Shown here piece by piece: positions 43,377 through 52,520 of a stretch of 64,000 nucleotides of DNA. A model generated the notes under the pieces. The model ran no database searches and was not told the DNA's origin. It worked only from the letters and a program-made list of their open reading frames with translations. Position numbers and translations under genes: made by a program. Origin of the DNA: Flavobacterium salmonis (lineage in GTDB: Bacteria > Bacteroidota > Bacteroidia > Flavobacteriales > Flavobacteriaceae); the NCBI RefSeq assembly GCF_903819435.1, contig NZ_CAIJDP010000062.1, forward strand, positions 248,001 through 312,000. The letters are read 5' to 3'. The number at the start of each line of letters is the position of its first letter. The first letter of the stretch is position 1.

Positions 43377-44672
43377 ATGATAAAAAGAGCAATAATTGCA
43401 GTTTTAGTACTGCTTACATGTGCTACAAAAGCACAGGAACTCAACAAACAGGATGTGAAAAACGAGGTAATGCGTATTTTAGATTCTATAAATAAGGCAA
43501 AACTACCTGATACTAAATCTGGAGGAGGCATAGAAGAACATTGGTATGACAGAATCTCACTAAGAGGTTATGCACAAATAAGATATAATGGTTTACTTTC
43601 TACAAACGATAAAGTTTCCTGCGACCAATGTGACAAATCCTGGGGGACAACATCTACAGCTCTGGATGCAAAAGCAAACAACGGACTTTTTATTCGCCGT
43701 GCACGTTTAGTATTTTCAGGTCAGGTGCATCCAAATGTGTTCTTTTATTTTCAACCGGATTTTGCGAGTTCACCAAGTAGCGGAATTCAAAATTTTGTTC
43801 AGATTAGGGATTTGTATTTTGACCTTTCTTTCGATAAAAAAAGAGAATATCGTCTTCGCGTGGGGCAGAGCAAAATTCCGTATGGGTTTGAGAACATGCA
43901 GTCCAGTTCACAACGTCTGACTTTAGACCGTGCAGATGGAATAAACAGCGCAATAGCAAATGAGCGTGATTTAGGGATGTTCTTTTACTGGGCACCTGCA
44001 GAAATCAGAGAACGTTTTGCAATGCTGGTAAACGATGGTTACAAAGGCTCTGGCGATTTTGGAGTTTTTGCTTTTGGAGTTTATAACGGTCAGATAGCAA
44101 ATAAAATAGACGGAAACAGAGATTTGAATGTTGTAGCAAGGGTGACTTACCCGTTTGTTATTGGAAACCAGATTATAGAACCCGGAATTCAGGCGTATAC
44201 AGGAAAATGGGCCTTTACAGGAGAAATTTCTTCAGGAGTTACGGTTAATGATCCACAATATATAAAGGACCAGAGAATAGGAGCGACTTTTGTTTTGTAT
44301 CCAAAACCCTTCGGAATCCAAACGGAGTATAACTTTGGTACAGGACCACGATATAATACAGTAACCAAAAATGTTGACGTTACAGATTTGAACGGAGGTT
44401 ATGTTTTATTAAATTATAAATGGGATATTAAAAAACAGCATATTTATCCTTTTGCCAAATTTCAATATTATGACGGAGGTAAAAAATATGAAAAAGATGC
44501 AAGAAGATACATAGTAAGAGATTACCAAATTGGTGTTGAATGGCAGCCAATAAAAGCATTCGAGCTAACAGCAGAATATGTACTTGCCGACAGAACTTTT
44601 GAAGACAGCGCCCTGCCTGTTAACAGACAACAAGGAAATTTATTGAGACTTCAGGCACAGTTCAATTTTTAA
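43377..44672 (+). CDS. OprP/OprO-type phosphate-selective porin
   Basis: 431 residues from the ATG giving MIKRAIIAVLVLL; a TTG 24 nt upstream lies before the signal peptide. A signal peptide ends CATKAQ. A short N-terminal helix (~residues 22-45) suits the coiled-coil trimer tip of this family. Porin_O_P blocks follow: GYAQIRYNGL, FIRRARLVFSGQVHPNVFFYFQPDF and LRVGQSKIPYGFENMQSSS. The end, LRLQAQFNF, is a typical last barrel strand with a terminal Phe. It forms a trimeric outer-membrane channel for phosphate or polyphosphate. It follows the kinase with its own operator-bearing promoter. Confidence 0.9.
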   Translation: MIKRAIIAVLVLLTCATKAQELNKQDVKNEVMRILDSINKAKLPDTKSGGGIEEHWYDRISLRGYAQIRYNGLLSTNDKVSCDQCDKSWGTTSTALDAKANNGLFIRRARLVFSGQVHPNVFFYFQPDFASSPSSGIQNFVQIRDLYFDLSFDKKREYRLRVGQSKIPYGFENMQSSSQRLTLDRADGINSAIANERDLGMFFYWAPAEIRERFAMLVNDGYKGSGDFGVFAFGVYNGQIANKIDGNRDLNVVARVTYPFVIGNQIIEPGIQAYTGKWAFTGEISSGVTVNDPQYIKDQRIGATFVLYPKPFGIQTEYNFGTGPRYNTVTKNVDVTDLNGGYVLLNYKWDIKKQHIYPFAKFQYYDGGKKYEKDARRYIVRDYQIGVEWQPIKAFELTAEYVLADRTFEDSALPVNRQQGNLLRLQAQFNF

Positions 44673-44674
44673 TC

Positions 44675-45745
44675 TTACTTCTCAAAAACAGTAAATAACG
44701 AATCCCAGTCGATATTAGTTTTAAATTGGGACAAACCTTTAAACGATTTTACTTTTGAAAGATCTTCAATAGTAAAGTCGTTTTGCGTTGCATAGGGTAC
44801 TAAGTTTTCATCCTGAAGTTTTACGGCTAGATACTCCTGCTCATATTGTCCTGGAGTTGGGATAAAAAATGCTTTTTTTTCCAGCTTTGCCAAATCCATA
44901 ACTGTAGTATAACCTGAGCGGCATAAGACCAAATCACTTTCGTTAAAAGTTTGTTCCAGCTGTTTGGTATTCATGAAATTGTAATAGGTAACGTTTTTAA
45001 ATTGTTGCTTGGTTTGCGTTTTTTCGACAACTCCTTTTACAAAAACGACCTCTCCTGTGTATCGTGCAATTTCTGCATGTAATTTTTCTTCCAGCATGGT
45101 ACGCTGTGGTTCCGGACCGGATAATATAATCATCAAATCATATTGTTTTGGCGTTTCTTTTTTGCGCATTCTGCTCAATGGGCCAATGTATTTCAGGGGT
45201 AAATTGTTATCTTTCAGATGTCCAAGGTCTCCTGTTAAGTTAGGGGTTTCGTTAGTATCGGGAATCCAGCACTGATCGTATTTTTTGATAAAGTACTGAT
45301 GGCATTTGCTGGTAAACTTTGTGGTATTTCCTGTCATCACATTCAATTGATGCGTGATAAAGACAGAAGGGACTTTTTTACTGAAAACTCCTAATCTATT
45401 ATCCGAAATGATACCGTCGATATCATATTTTCTGATCCAGGAATTCACTATTTTCTTTTCGTCTAAAATAGCTGTAATCATTTTAGGTAAACTTTTAATC
45501 AGCTTCCATTTAAAGTTTTTGCCGTTTTTAGCATATTCAATATGGTAAGAAGGCAATTCTAAGGTTTGAATGTATGGAAACTCTTTTTGTAATAATGACA
45601 ATGCAATACCATCAGATGCAATTATGGGTATATAATTGTTTTCCTGTAATGCCTTAATTATCGGAATACATCGGGTTGCATGACCTAATCCCCAGTTCAA
45701 AGGAGTTATTAAAATAGTTTTATTGGAAGTATATTCGATGCTCAT
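44675..45745 (-). CDS. MurG-like glycosyltransferase (GT28 fold)
   Basis: 356 residues, GT-B fold, no signal peptide. The N-terminal lobe has LITPLNWGLGHATRCIPIIKAL. The C-terminal lobe shows the nucleotide-sugar loop LSGPEPQRTMLEEKL and the donor-binding LCRSGYTTVMDLAKLEKKAFFIPTPGQYEQEYLA. This places it with MurG/UDP-GlcNAc-transferase-like proteins annotated only as glycosyltransferase. It is unlikely to be the real MurG because cell-wall genes are absent here. Its stop lies 2 nt from the porin stop, tail-to-tail, with no terminator between. Confidence 0.87.
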   Translation of the reverse strand: MSIEYTSNKTILITPLNWGLGHATRCIPIIKALQENNYIPIIASDGIALSLLQKEFPYIQTLELPSYHIEYAKNGKNFKWKLIKSLPKMITAILDEKKIVNSWIRKYDIDGIISDNRLGVFSKKVPSVFITHQLNVMTGNTTKFTSKCHQYFIKKYDQCWIPDTNETPNLTGDLGHLKDNNLPLKYIGPLSRMRKKETPKQYDLMIILSGPEPQRTMLEEKLHAEIARYTGEVVFVKGVVEKTQTKQQFKNVTYYNFMNTKQLEQTFNESDLVLCRSGYTTVMDLAKLEKKAFFIPTPGQYEQEYLAVKLQDENLVPYATQNDFTIEDLSKVKSFKGLSQFKTNIDWDSLFTVFEK

Positions 45746-45962
45746 ATATGGCGATTTTTCAAACGAAGATACAGAAATACTCTTTTTTTGTTATTTCGGA
45801 TACATTACTAAATTATTAACTCTGAAATTCAAGTTTCAACGAAAACGAATATTCAACAATAATTGAAACTAAAAAAGTGTCAGTTTGAGCAGAATCATAG
45901 CCATTTACAGTTAAAGCCTTTGATTCCATTCGGGATTACTTCCTCATAATAAATAAACTAAA
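45746..45962. other. Intergenic region upstream of the glycosyltransferase
   Basis: I see no gene, RNA or strong promoter here; it is AT-rich with short oligo-A/T runs. The next downstream object is the terminator at 45963. Confidence 0.4.
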
Positions 45963-45996
45963 AAAGCCCAGACTTCTCGTCGAAATCTGGACTTCT
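45963..45996 (-). terminator. Terminator after the Ala/Lys-rich protein gene
   Basis: CCAGA and TCTGG pair, with TTC/GAA nearer the loop; AAG/CTT flank the stem. The minus strand continues into a T-run. Confidence 0.7.
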
Positions 45997-46016
45997 TTGG
46001 TCAGATAGAAAGTTTT

Positions 46017-46544
46017 TTAATCCTGAATATATGTTTTGTTTCCGTTTTTATTGATATAGTATTTTCCACCTTTTGGACCGGTATAGACTTTTTTGCCATT
46101 ATACTCACCGGTAACCTTATCAGCTACTTTTGGTGCTTTTTCGTTTGTCTCTTTTATAGTCTTAGTGCCTTTAGCAGAAACGGTTTTTTTAGCTTTTACC
46201 GCTTCGTCCTTAGCTTTTGTAGCATCACTCTTTGCGCTGTTGGCTTCTTTTTTTGCTTTTTCGGCTTTTTTATCTGCTGCAGTTTTAGTATTGGCAGTTT
46301 CTTTTTTTGTCTCTTTTTTTGCATTAGCGGATTCCTTTTTTGCTTTTTCGGATGCTTCTGCTGCTTTATCAGAAGCTACTTTAGCTTTCTTAGCTTCTTT
46401 TTTGGCATCTGCTTTAGCTTTATCTGCGGCTTTTTTCTTTTGAGCTGCCGTTTCGGTTTTGGCTTTCGTAGTTTTTGTTGTTTCCTGTGCGTAAAAATGA
46501 CCAGATAAAACAATCATTAAACAAAGCAATACTAATTTTTTCAT
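46017..46544 (-). CDS. Exported Ala/Lys-rich coiled-coil protein with PBCV basic adaptor motif
   Basis: 175 residues. A signal peptide ends HFYAQ. Residues ~25-140 are nearly all Ala, Lys, Glu, Thr and Asp in imperfect KKxA/KAKxEA repeats, likely an extended or coiled-coil spacer like the one in TolA. The last ~30 residues (GEYNGKKVYTGPKGGKYYI and a short tail) match the PBCV-type basic adaptor motif, with its Tyr-Thr-Gly-Pro-x-Gly-Gly core. It is probably periplasmic or cell-surface associated and may bind polyanions. The domain's exact function is not known. Confidence 0.8.
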   Translation of the reverse strand: MKKLVLLCLMIVLSGHFYAQETTKTTKAKTETAAQKKKAADKAKADAKKEAKKAKVASDKAAEASEKAKKESANAKKETKKETANTKTAADKKAEKAKKEANSAKSDATKAKDEAVKAKKTVSAKGTKTIKETNEKAPKVADKVTGEYNGKKVYTGPKGGKYYINKNGNKTYIQD

Positions 46545-46607
46545 AGTTTCAAAGGTTAAAATTTCAATTTAAAATTAATCAATTTATCATTACAATTTTA
46601 TAATCTG

Positions 46608-49600
46608 TTAAAAATAAGCTCTTAACTGAATATTTCCTGTATGCACAGTTGCACCCGTTTCACTTTGACGGCCCTGATAATTTAAATTTACATCTAAAAA
46701 TTGGGTTATATTTTTCTGTAAAAGTAATTTCCAGACTAAATTTTGTCCTGCCTGAAGGCCTTCCAGCATTTGAAATCCTACAGATGAAAATTCATCTCCT
46801 GTAAATTTGTTTTTATAAAAAGAGAACTCTCCGTTTACGGTCACTTTTTTATCTCCGGAATACGAAAATGAAGTTCCCAAACGGTTTTGATTTAAGGTTT
46901 CAAAGTTTCCAATGAGGTTTTCTTTTCTCTGTAATTCATAAAAGAAATCTAAACTGGTGTTTTTAGAAAATAAATAACTGATTTTAGGAGCAACCTGATA
47001 GCCGGTTAAATCATAATTTTTAGCAGTAAAATCTTTTGAAGTTAATGAGGTCTGAATTGTTTTGGTAAATAAATTCAACAGCCAGCTTTTTTGATATAAA
47101 TGCGTGTACTGCAATTGATGTGAATAGTTTTTTACAGATTGCGAACCAATCGAAAGCAGGTTTTTTCCATTATTAATCAGATAAGAATAAGTTACAGAAT
47201 GCTTTTGTTTGCCCCGGTTATAAAACAAACTGTTTCTAAAACTCGAATTTAACCCTAACATATTTTCGTCAGAATCCTTAAACGGATTTATTTCAAAATT
47301 ATCGCCATTACTTTTTACTTTCCGATCTTTTATAAAGGAGGTTTGATTATAAAAATAAGAAGCTATTTTTTTGAAACCTTTTTCGTTTTGCCACTGTAGC
47401 GGATTTAACGTAAGCGATAACGAAAATTTATTCTGATTGGTTTTGATGTAAACCTGATTAGGTAAAAAAATCCGAATGAATTTTGCCTGGTCTGGAAAAG
47501 AGGCTGTTTCAAATTCATCTAATTCCTTAATACCATTGTTGTTATAATCATTCCATGCATACACACCCTGACCTGCCGGAACTTCAATATAATTGTATTC
47601 CTGTTGTGCAATGGTTCCTGAACTGGTTTCGTAAGCAGTTCCTGTTTGAATAAACTGATTAAAGAAACGATCATTATATAAAACTCTTGAGTTCAGTGAA
47701 GGTTCACTTTTTCGATTGGCAGCTGTAAAATCAAGGTTTCTATAACTGGCATAAACAGCAAGGTCTGTTTTTTTGTTCTGAATCAGTTTAGATTTCAAAA
47801 AATAGGTTTGCGAATTGCTTACGTGCTCCAATAATCCATTTTGTAAACTATCGTTTTTTCGTCTTAAATAACCCAGTTCTACAAAAACTTTGGTGCTGTC
47901 TCCACGTCCTATAAAAACACCATATTCTGAAAAGCGCTGACTAATTGCCGAAAGTTGGTTTGTAGCTTTATCTCTTTCCTGATTGTCTTCGATCTGAATA
48001 TTGCCGCCAACCCAGTTTTTTCCAAAATGATATTTGGTTTTGGTCAGGTTTCTAATAAATTTTGAAGTTGAAATTGTGGCATCACTTTTCAAAAAACTGC
48101 CCTGATTTTCGATAGTCCAGTTTTTTAATTTAAAGAAGGCTGTTGAAGTATGTCTGGTTCCTGAATAACTTTCTGTAAAATCTAATTTTTCAAACTGATA
48201 GTTGAATAAACCAATGCTGGAAGTTTTTTTCTTTGAAAATAAATCAAAATTCAGACCAGTTACCAAAAGACTCTGATTGCCTAAAAAAGTAGTACTTAAA
48301 TTCCAATCCCTGTTAAATTCAATATTGTATAAACGTTCAACGGATTTAAAATTTTCTTCTACAAACTGATAATTGGCATACCCATCCAATGTCCAGTTTT
48401 TAGAAAAAAGTCGTTTTTTTGTATTCAATTTCAAAGCAACTCCGTTATTATCGTTATCATCATTATCCGAAAATAAATTTTTGTCGTTATTACTTATTGC
48501 AATTTCAAAATCAACCAGCGTTTTTTCATTAGGATTGTATTTTCCTAAAAAAGTGGCAGCCTGAAGTTTCATTGGTGCCACTAATTGTATGATAGGTTCG
48601 TAATTTCCCTGAAGTATTCCGTTTACAGGAGCAATATATTCATAAATCCGCTCAACTGAATTTGTATTCTGAATTACATAATTTCCGGAATTAACTCCAA
48701 CTAGGCTAAATTTTACATTGTACAAAACATCTGCTGAGTTGTTTGAATATTCATAAATTTCGACTGAATTTTGAATTGTTTTTTTGTATAAAATTTTAGT
48801 GTTGGAATAAGTGTCTTCATAGGCAGATGGTGCTGTCATTAAAGTTGTGTCATCTCCTGCCTGACTTAAAACTTCAACTTGTTCCGAAGAAAGATTTTGC
48901 TGTAAAGGCTGATTTTTTAAATCATTTTCCGAATATAAATAACCGGCAAAACTCCAGCTTTTGTTTTCATGAGAAGCGCCGGCATAGGTTACCATTCGGT
49001 TATAATTTCTATCCGAATATTGATATTCAATATTGATTCGCATTTCGGAAGTAATCGTGAAAAGTGATGTAAAAACAATTTCTCCGGCATTGTAATCAAT
49101 CACATAATCATTATTTTCGCCTCTTTTAAGCAAAATACCATTCACATAAACACGTTCAGATCCCGAAATAACCAAAACATACAATTCTCCATTTTGTCCT
49201 TTTAGTTTATAGGGTCCCTGATTGCCTTCCTGACCTGTAAAGGTACTTTTGGCATATTGTCCTTTTGCAAAAGCTACTGATGCAAATACATTGGTTTTAT
49301 TATCCTCTCCTCCAAAATCAAAACTGGTCGAAAGTCCCTGCACTTTTTTGTTGAAACTCAAAAATTGTGTTTTTCTGTTTTCTAAAAAGACATCACCTGC
49401 CCGAATGTTCCATTCGTCACTGAATAATTCCATAAAGATATTATCGAACTGATCCAGTTTTTGCGAATAACCGCCATCCTGCAATGGTATGTTGCTGTCC
49501 TGAAGCGAAGCCCGCAGACTTATTTTATCTGAAATTTTTCCTGTAATCTGAAGATCTAAATTAGAGTTTAAAACCGTATTTTGGTTGTTTCCAATTGTAA

Positions 49601-50039
49601 CACCACGAGTGATGCTCCCGGAGGTATTCAATCCGTCAAACGGGGTTGCTTTTTTAGCATTGGGATTTTCTATTTTATATAATTTTTCAGAACCAATATC
49701 ATTACTCACTACCTGATTCGATTTGTAAAGGCTGTATTCTTTGGTTAGAAATTCAGGATATTTTAAATAATTAACAATAAGCGTATCGGAATCTGAAGTG
49801 AATTTTTCATTTAAAAGAAGTTTTCCTTTTTGAAAATCAATTTTATAAAATGTAGAATCTACAGGTTCATTTTTAGAATTTAAAAGCTGAAAAAAACCAG
49901 AATTGATACTCACATTTTCCAGATGAATAGTATCTCGTGTAGCAATTACTTTTTTGGTTTTATAGAGTAAATTTGTTTCCTGAGCCTGAAGCCCGGAAAA
50001 CCAAATGAAAATCATTAAAAACAGTAATTTTTTCAGCAT
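46608..50039 (-). CDS. Large outer-membrane beta-barrel protein, unknown function
   Basis: 1143 residues with a signal peptide ending GLQAQ. The N-terminal ~130 residues resemble an Ig-like or plug-like region. From ~140 (GLNTSGSITRGVTIGNNQ) to the end, beta strands with alternating aromatic residues recur (RASLQDSNIPLQDGG, WSFAGYLYSENDL), finishing NIQLRAYF. It also contains an EF-hand-like Asp/Asn run near residues ~525-532. It is not SprA and not a TonB receptor: no TonB box or canonical plug is seen. A role in secretion or surface assembly is possible but unproven. Confidence 0.8.
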   Translation of the reverse strand: MLKKLLFLMIFIWFSGLQAQETNLLYKTKKVIATRDTIHLENVSINSGFFQLLNSKNEPVDSTFYKIDFQKGKLLLNEKFTSDSDTLIVNYLKYPEFLTKEYSLYKSNQVVSNDIGSEKLYKIENPNAKKATPFDGLNTSGSITRGVTIGNNQNTVLNSNLDLQITGKISDKISLRASLQDSNIPLQDGGYSQKLDQFDNIFMELFSDEWNIRAGDVFLENRKTQFLSFNKKVQGLSTSFDFGGEDNKTNVFASVAFAKGQYAKSTFTGQEGNQGPYKLKGQNGELYVLVISGSERVYVNGILLKRGENNDYVIDYNAGEIVFTSLFTITSEMRINIEYQYSDRNYNRMVTYAGASHENKSWSFAGYLYSENDLKNQPLQQNLSSEQVEVLSQAGDDTTLMTAPSAYEDTYSNTKILYKKTIQNSVEIYEYSNNSADVLYNVKFSLVGVNSGNYVIQNTNSVERIYEYIAPVNGILQGNYEPIIQLVAPMKLQAATFLGKYNPNEKTLVDFEIAISNNDKNLFSDNDDNDNNGVALKLNTKKRLFSKNWTLDGYANYQFVEENFKSVERLYNIEFNRDWNLSTTFLGNQSLLVTGLNFDLFSKKKTSSIGLFNYQFEKLDFTESYSGTRHTSTAFFKLKNWTIENQGSFLKSDATISTSKFIRNLTKTKYHFGKNWVGGNIQIEDNQERDKATNQLSAISQRFSEYGVFIGRGDSTKVFVELGYLRRKNDSLQNGLLEHVSNSQTYFLKSKLIQNKKTDLAVYASYRNLDFTAANRKSEPSLNSRVLYNDRFFNQFIQTGTAYETSSGTIAQQEYNYIEVPAGQGVYAWNDYNNNGIKELDEFETASFPDQAKFIRIFLPNQVYIKTNQNKFSLSLTLNPLQWQNEKGFKKIASYFYNQTSFIKDRKVKSNGDNFEINPFKDSDENMLGLNSSFRNSLFYNRGKQKHSVTYSYLINNGKNLLSIGSQSVKNYSHQLQYTHLYQKSWLLNLFTKTIQTSLTSKDFTAKNYDLTGYQVAPKISYLFSKNTSLDFFYELQRKENLIGNFETLNQNRLGTSFSYSGDKKVTVNGEFSFYKNKFTGDEFSSVGFQMLEGLQAGQNLVWKLLLQKNITQFLDVNLNYQGRQSETGATVHTGNIQLRAYF

Positions 50040-50126
50040 AAATACTTTAACTCTAAAAAGTCAAAAGTAGTATTTATAATCGGGAAATGTTGTGGCAGAT
50101 ATAGGTTTAGTTATTGTATAAAATGC

Positions 50127-50354
50127 TTAATTGAGGTGTCTTCCTATGACAATAAGAGTTATCATTAAGATGATCAATGCAAAAACAGAATGAGGATTCG
50201 CAAAATTAGTGGTGTATCCAAATTGCTTTATTTTTTTAGGAGGAAATAGTCTTTTATCTTTTGGGTTATAATAAAAAACACCCCAAATCCAATTATCAGG
50301 GTCATTTTCCCATTTGTTTTTGGTTTCTTCATCCGGGTCGTTATCGTAATCCAT
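50127..50354 (-). CDS. DUF5808 small membrane protein
   Basis: 75 residues. The core DNWIWGVFYYNPKDKRLFPPK followed by GYTTNFANP is the DUF5808 signature as I know it. A single TM helix fills the C terminus (SVFALIILMITLIVIG). The N terminus is acidic (DYDNDPDEETK). It is small and of unknown function, with the same domain found on the cytoplasmic side of other membrane proteins. Confidence 0.8.
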   Translation of the reverse strand: MDYDNDPDEETKNKWENDPDNWIWGVFYYNPKDKRLFPPKKIKQFGYTTNFANPHSVFALIILMITLIVIGRHLN

Positions 50355-50445
50355 AATTTGGAAGATTAATAGAGTTGATTTTCTTAAACGAATATAAATT
50401 TAATGAATTGTTTTATAAGGTACTTCTAAAAGATTATAAAAAACA

Positions 50446-50473
50446 AAAGGCTTCACTTTTAAGTGAAACCTTT
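50446..50473 (-). terminator. Terminator after aspartate kinase
   Basis: AAAGG-TTCACTT and AAGTGAAACCTTT pair with one internal mismatch. On the minus strand TTTTGTTTTTT follows. Confidence 0.8.
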
Positions 50474-50506
50474 ATTATCTTGAATTAAATATAACCTCTT
50501 CTAAGA

Positions 50507-51766
50507 TTAATTGAGTTCTTTGGTTACAATCTGCATAGTCTCTCGGCTTACTTGCTTTAGTAAAACTTCTTTGTTTTCTTCAACCGTTTGTGCCGCTTCT
50601 TCACTAAAATGACGAATTGTATATAATGTTACATTGTCAGTAAAATCGACTTTGAATTTTTTCGAAAGAATCGCATTCAGTTCGTTGAAGTTTTCAAATT
50701 TATCTTCAACACAAACAGAAAAACTAATCGCTGAGTTCTGAATCAAATTTACCTTTAATTTAAATTCATGAAATAATCCAAAAATTTCACTGATGTTTTC
50801 TTCCATGATAAAGGAGAAATCAATAGAAGAAAGCGAGATTAAAAGCTGGTTTCTTTTTACAATAAAACAAGGTAGATAAGGTTCTAAATCAACTCCTTTA
50901 GAAACACACGTTCCTTTTAATAGTGGGTTGATAAAAGATTTAACATATAACGGAATCTCTTTTTTCTGTAAGGGCTGTAATGTTTTCGGGTGAATAACCG
51001 TTGCACCGTAAAAAGCAAGTTCAATGGCTTCACGGTATGAAATCTGATTTAATAAACTCGCATTTTCAAAATAACGAGGATCTGCATTCATGACTCCCGG
51101 AACGTCTTTCCAGATGGTAACACTTTCAGCATTCAGGCAATAAGCAAAAATTCCGGCAGTATAGTCAGAACCTTCACGGCCTAAAGTGGTAGTGAAATTA
51201 TTTTCATCAGCCCCTAAAAATCCCTGAGTGATGTTTAATATTTTTCTTGTTACATTTTTGCTGATGTTTTGCTGGGTAGTTTCCCAATCTACTTCTGCAT
51301 CTCTGTAATTAGAATCTGTTTTTATAAAATTACGAACATCCAGCCATTGCGTCTGAATTCCTCTGAAATTCATAAAATGACTTAGGATGTTTGTCGAAAT
51401 CAATTCACCAAAACTCACAATCTGGTCGTAAACAAAATTGTAATTTGGAGATTTATTGTGTGCCAAAAAATATTCTAATTCTGAAAATTGCTCATTAATT
51501 GCAGCAAAAACTTCGTGTTTTTCGTCCTCAAATAAATCTAACAATATTTGATTGTGATATTTTTTTATCTCTTGTACAGAAGAACTAAGTTCTGCTGATT
51601 TATCAAAATAGTTTTTAATAACGACTTCTAATGCATTTGTGGTTTTTCCCATAGCCGAAACTACTAAAATCACATCTTCATAACCCACTTTTTGTAAAAC
51701 GTCATAAACGTTCTTAATTCCTTCAGCATCTTTTACCGATGCACCACCAAATTTAAATACTCTCAT
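50507..51766 (-). CDS. Aspartate kinase (monofunctional)
   Basis: 419 residues from the ATG giving MRVFKFGGASVKD; a start 36 nt earlier adds a Cys/Ser-rich leader unlike the family. It phosphorylates aspartate in the Lys/Thr/Met pathway. The kinase core shows KFGGAS, SFGELISTNIL, TLGREGSDYTAGI and WKDVPGVMNADPR. The C-terminal ~130 residues are the ACT-like regulatory region, diverged. No homoserine dehydrogenase domain is attached, unlike ThrA-type enzymes. It lies 107 nt after the GNAT gene on the same strand. Confidence 0.94.
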   Translation of the reverse strand: MRVFKFGGASVKDAEGIKNVYDVLQKVGYEDVILVVSAMGKTTNALEVVIKNYFDKSAELSSSVQEIKKYHNQILLDLFEDEKHEVFAAINEQFSELEYFLAHNKSPNYNFVYDQIVSFGELISTNILSHFMNFRGIQTQWLDVRNFIKTDSNYRDAEVDWETTQQNISKNVTRKILNITQGFLGADENNFTTTLGREGSDYTAGIFAYCLNAESVTIWKDVPGVMNADPRYFENASLLNQISYREAIELAFYGATVIHPKTLQPLQKKEIPLYVKSFINPLLKGTCVSKGVDLEPYLPCFIVKRNQLLISLSSIDFSFIMEENISEIFGLFHEFKLKVNLIQNSAISFSVCVEDKFENFNELNAILSKKFKVDFTDNVTLYTIRHFSEEAAQTVEENKEVLLKQVSRETMQIVTKELN

Positions 51767-51872
51767 CTTTAATTTGTATTGTTGAGACGCACTGCAGTGC
51801 ATCTCTATCAGTTTTTTAAAATTTTAATATTTGACAGACCATCCTCCTTTTGTTCTGTCGCTTTTTGTTTGA

Positions 51873-52349
51873 TTAGTTTATTTTTTCTAAGTACGAATTA
51901 ATGCCTGCTTCATCCATTTGGACTACTCTCCATTCCTCGATAACTTTTGCGCCAGAGTTCTCGTAGAAATTTACGGCAGGAGTATTCCAGTTGAGAACAT
52001 TCCATTCAATTCTTCGAACATTTTCTTTTTTTCCTTGTTTCATTATTTCAGAATAAAGTGCAGAACCTAAACCAGTACCACGCATTTTTTCTTTTACAAT
52101 TAAATCTTCAAGGTGTATTGTTTTTCCTTTCCAGCTAGAATAACGATAATAATATAATGCAATTCCAACAATCTCCTTATCAACATCTGCTACAAAAACA
52201 TGAAACAATGGATTTTCTCCAAAACCATCACGGATCAAATCTTCTTGGGTTATTAAAACAGCATCCGGCTCTTTTTCGAATATTGCAAGCTCCTGAATCA
52301 GTGCTAAAACCGATTTCATATCTTCAGGTTTTCCTTTTCTAATATTCAT
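51873..52349 (-). CDS. GNAT-family N-acetyltransferase
   Basis: 158 residues. The acetyl-CoA loop motif MRGTGLGSALYSEIMKQ matches the RxxGxG/A signature. NVLNWNTPAVNFYENSGAKV is the typical C-terminal motif, and the N-terminal IRKGKPEDMKSVLALIQELA opens the fold. It resembles diamine/polyamine-type GNATs in general, but the substrate is not assignable. It precedes aspartate kinase and faces fbp divergently. Confidence 0.92.
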   Translation of the reverse strand: MNIRKGKPEDMKSVLALIQELAIFEKEPDAVLITQEDLIRDGFGENPLFHVFVADVDKEIVGIALYYYRYSSWKGKTIHLEDLIVKEKMRGTGLGSALYSEIMKQGKKENVRRIEWNVLNWNTPAVNFYENSGAKVIEEWRVVQMDEAGINSYLEKIN

Positions 52350-52454
52350 AATTCATATTTTTAACCTGTTATTCTCTAATTAAATATTTTTTTAAATGAA
52401 AGTCTGTGCGTTTCATTAGCAAATATACAATAGTAGCAAACTAACGAAATAATT

Positions 52455-52487
52455 TTTGAATCATTCTCACAAAAAAAGCGATATTTG
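52455..52487 (+). promoter_or_regulatory. Predicted fbp promoter
   Basis: TTTG (52455-52458), 21 nt, GATATTTG (52480-52487), which differs from TAnnTTTG only at the first base. The start codon follows 33 nt later. Confidence 0.45.
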
Positions 52488-52520
52488 TGACTTATAACTA
52501 AAAACTACAACGATATAGCA

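Noticed and set aside
46093..46443. 116-codon plus-strand hydrophobic ORF opposite the Ala/Lys-rich gene
   Set aside because: Lys codons read backwards give Phe/Leu-rich frames. The forward frame has a signal peptide and a known C-terminal motif.
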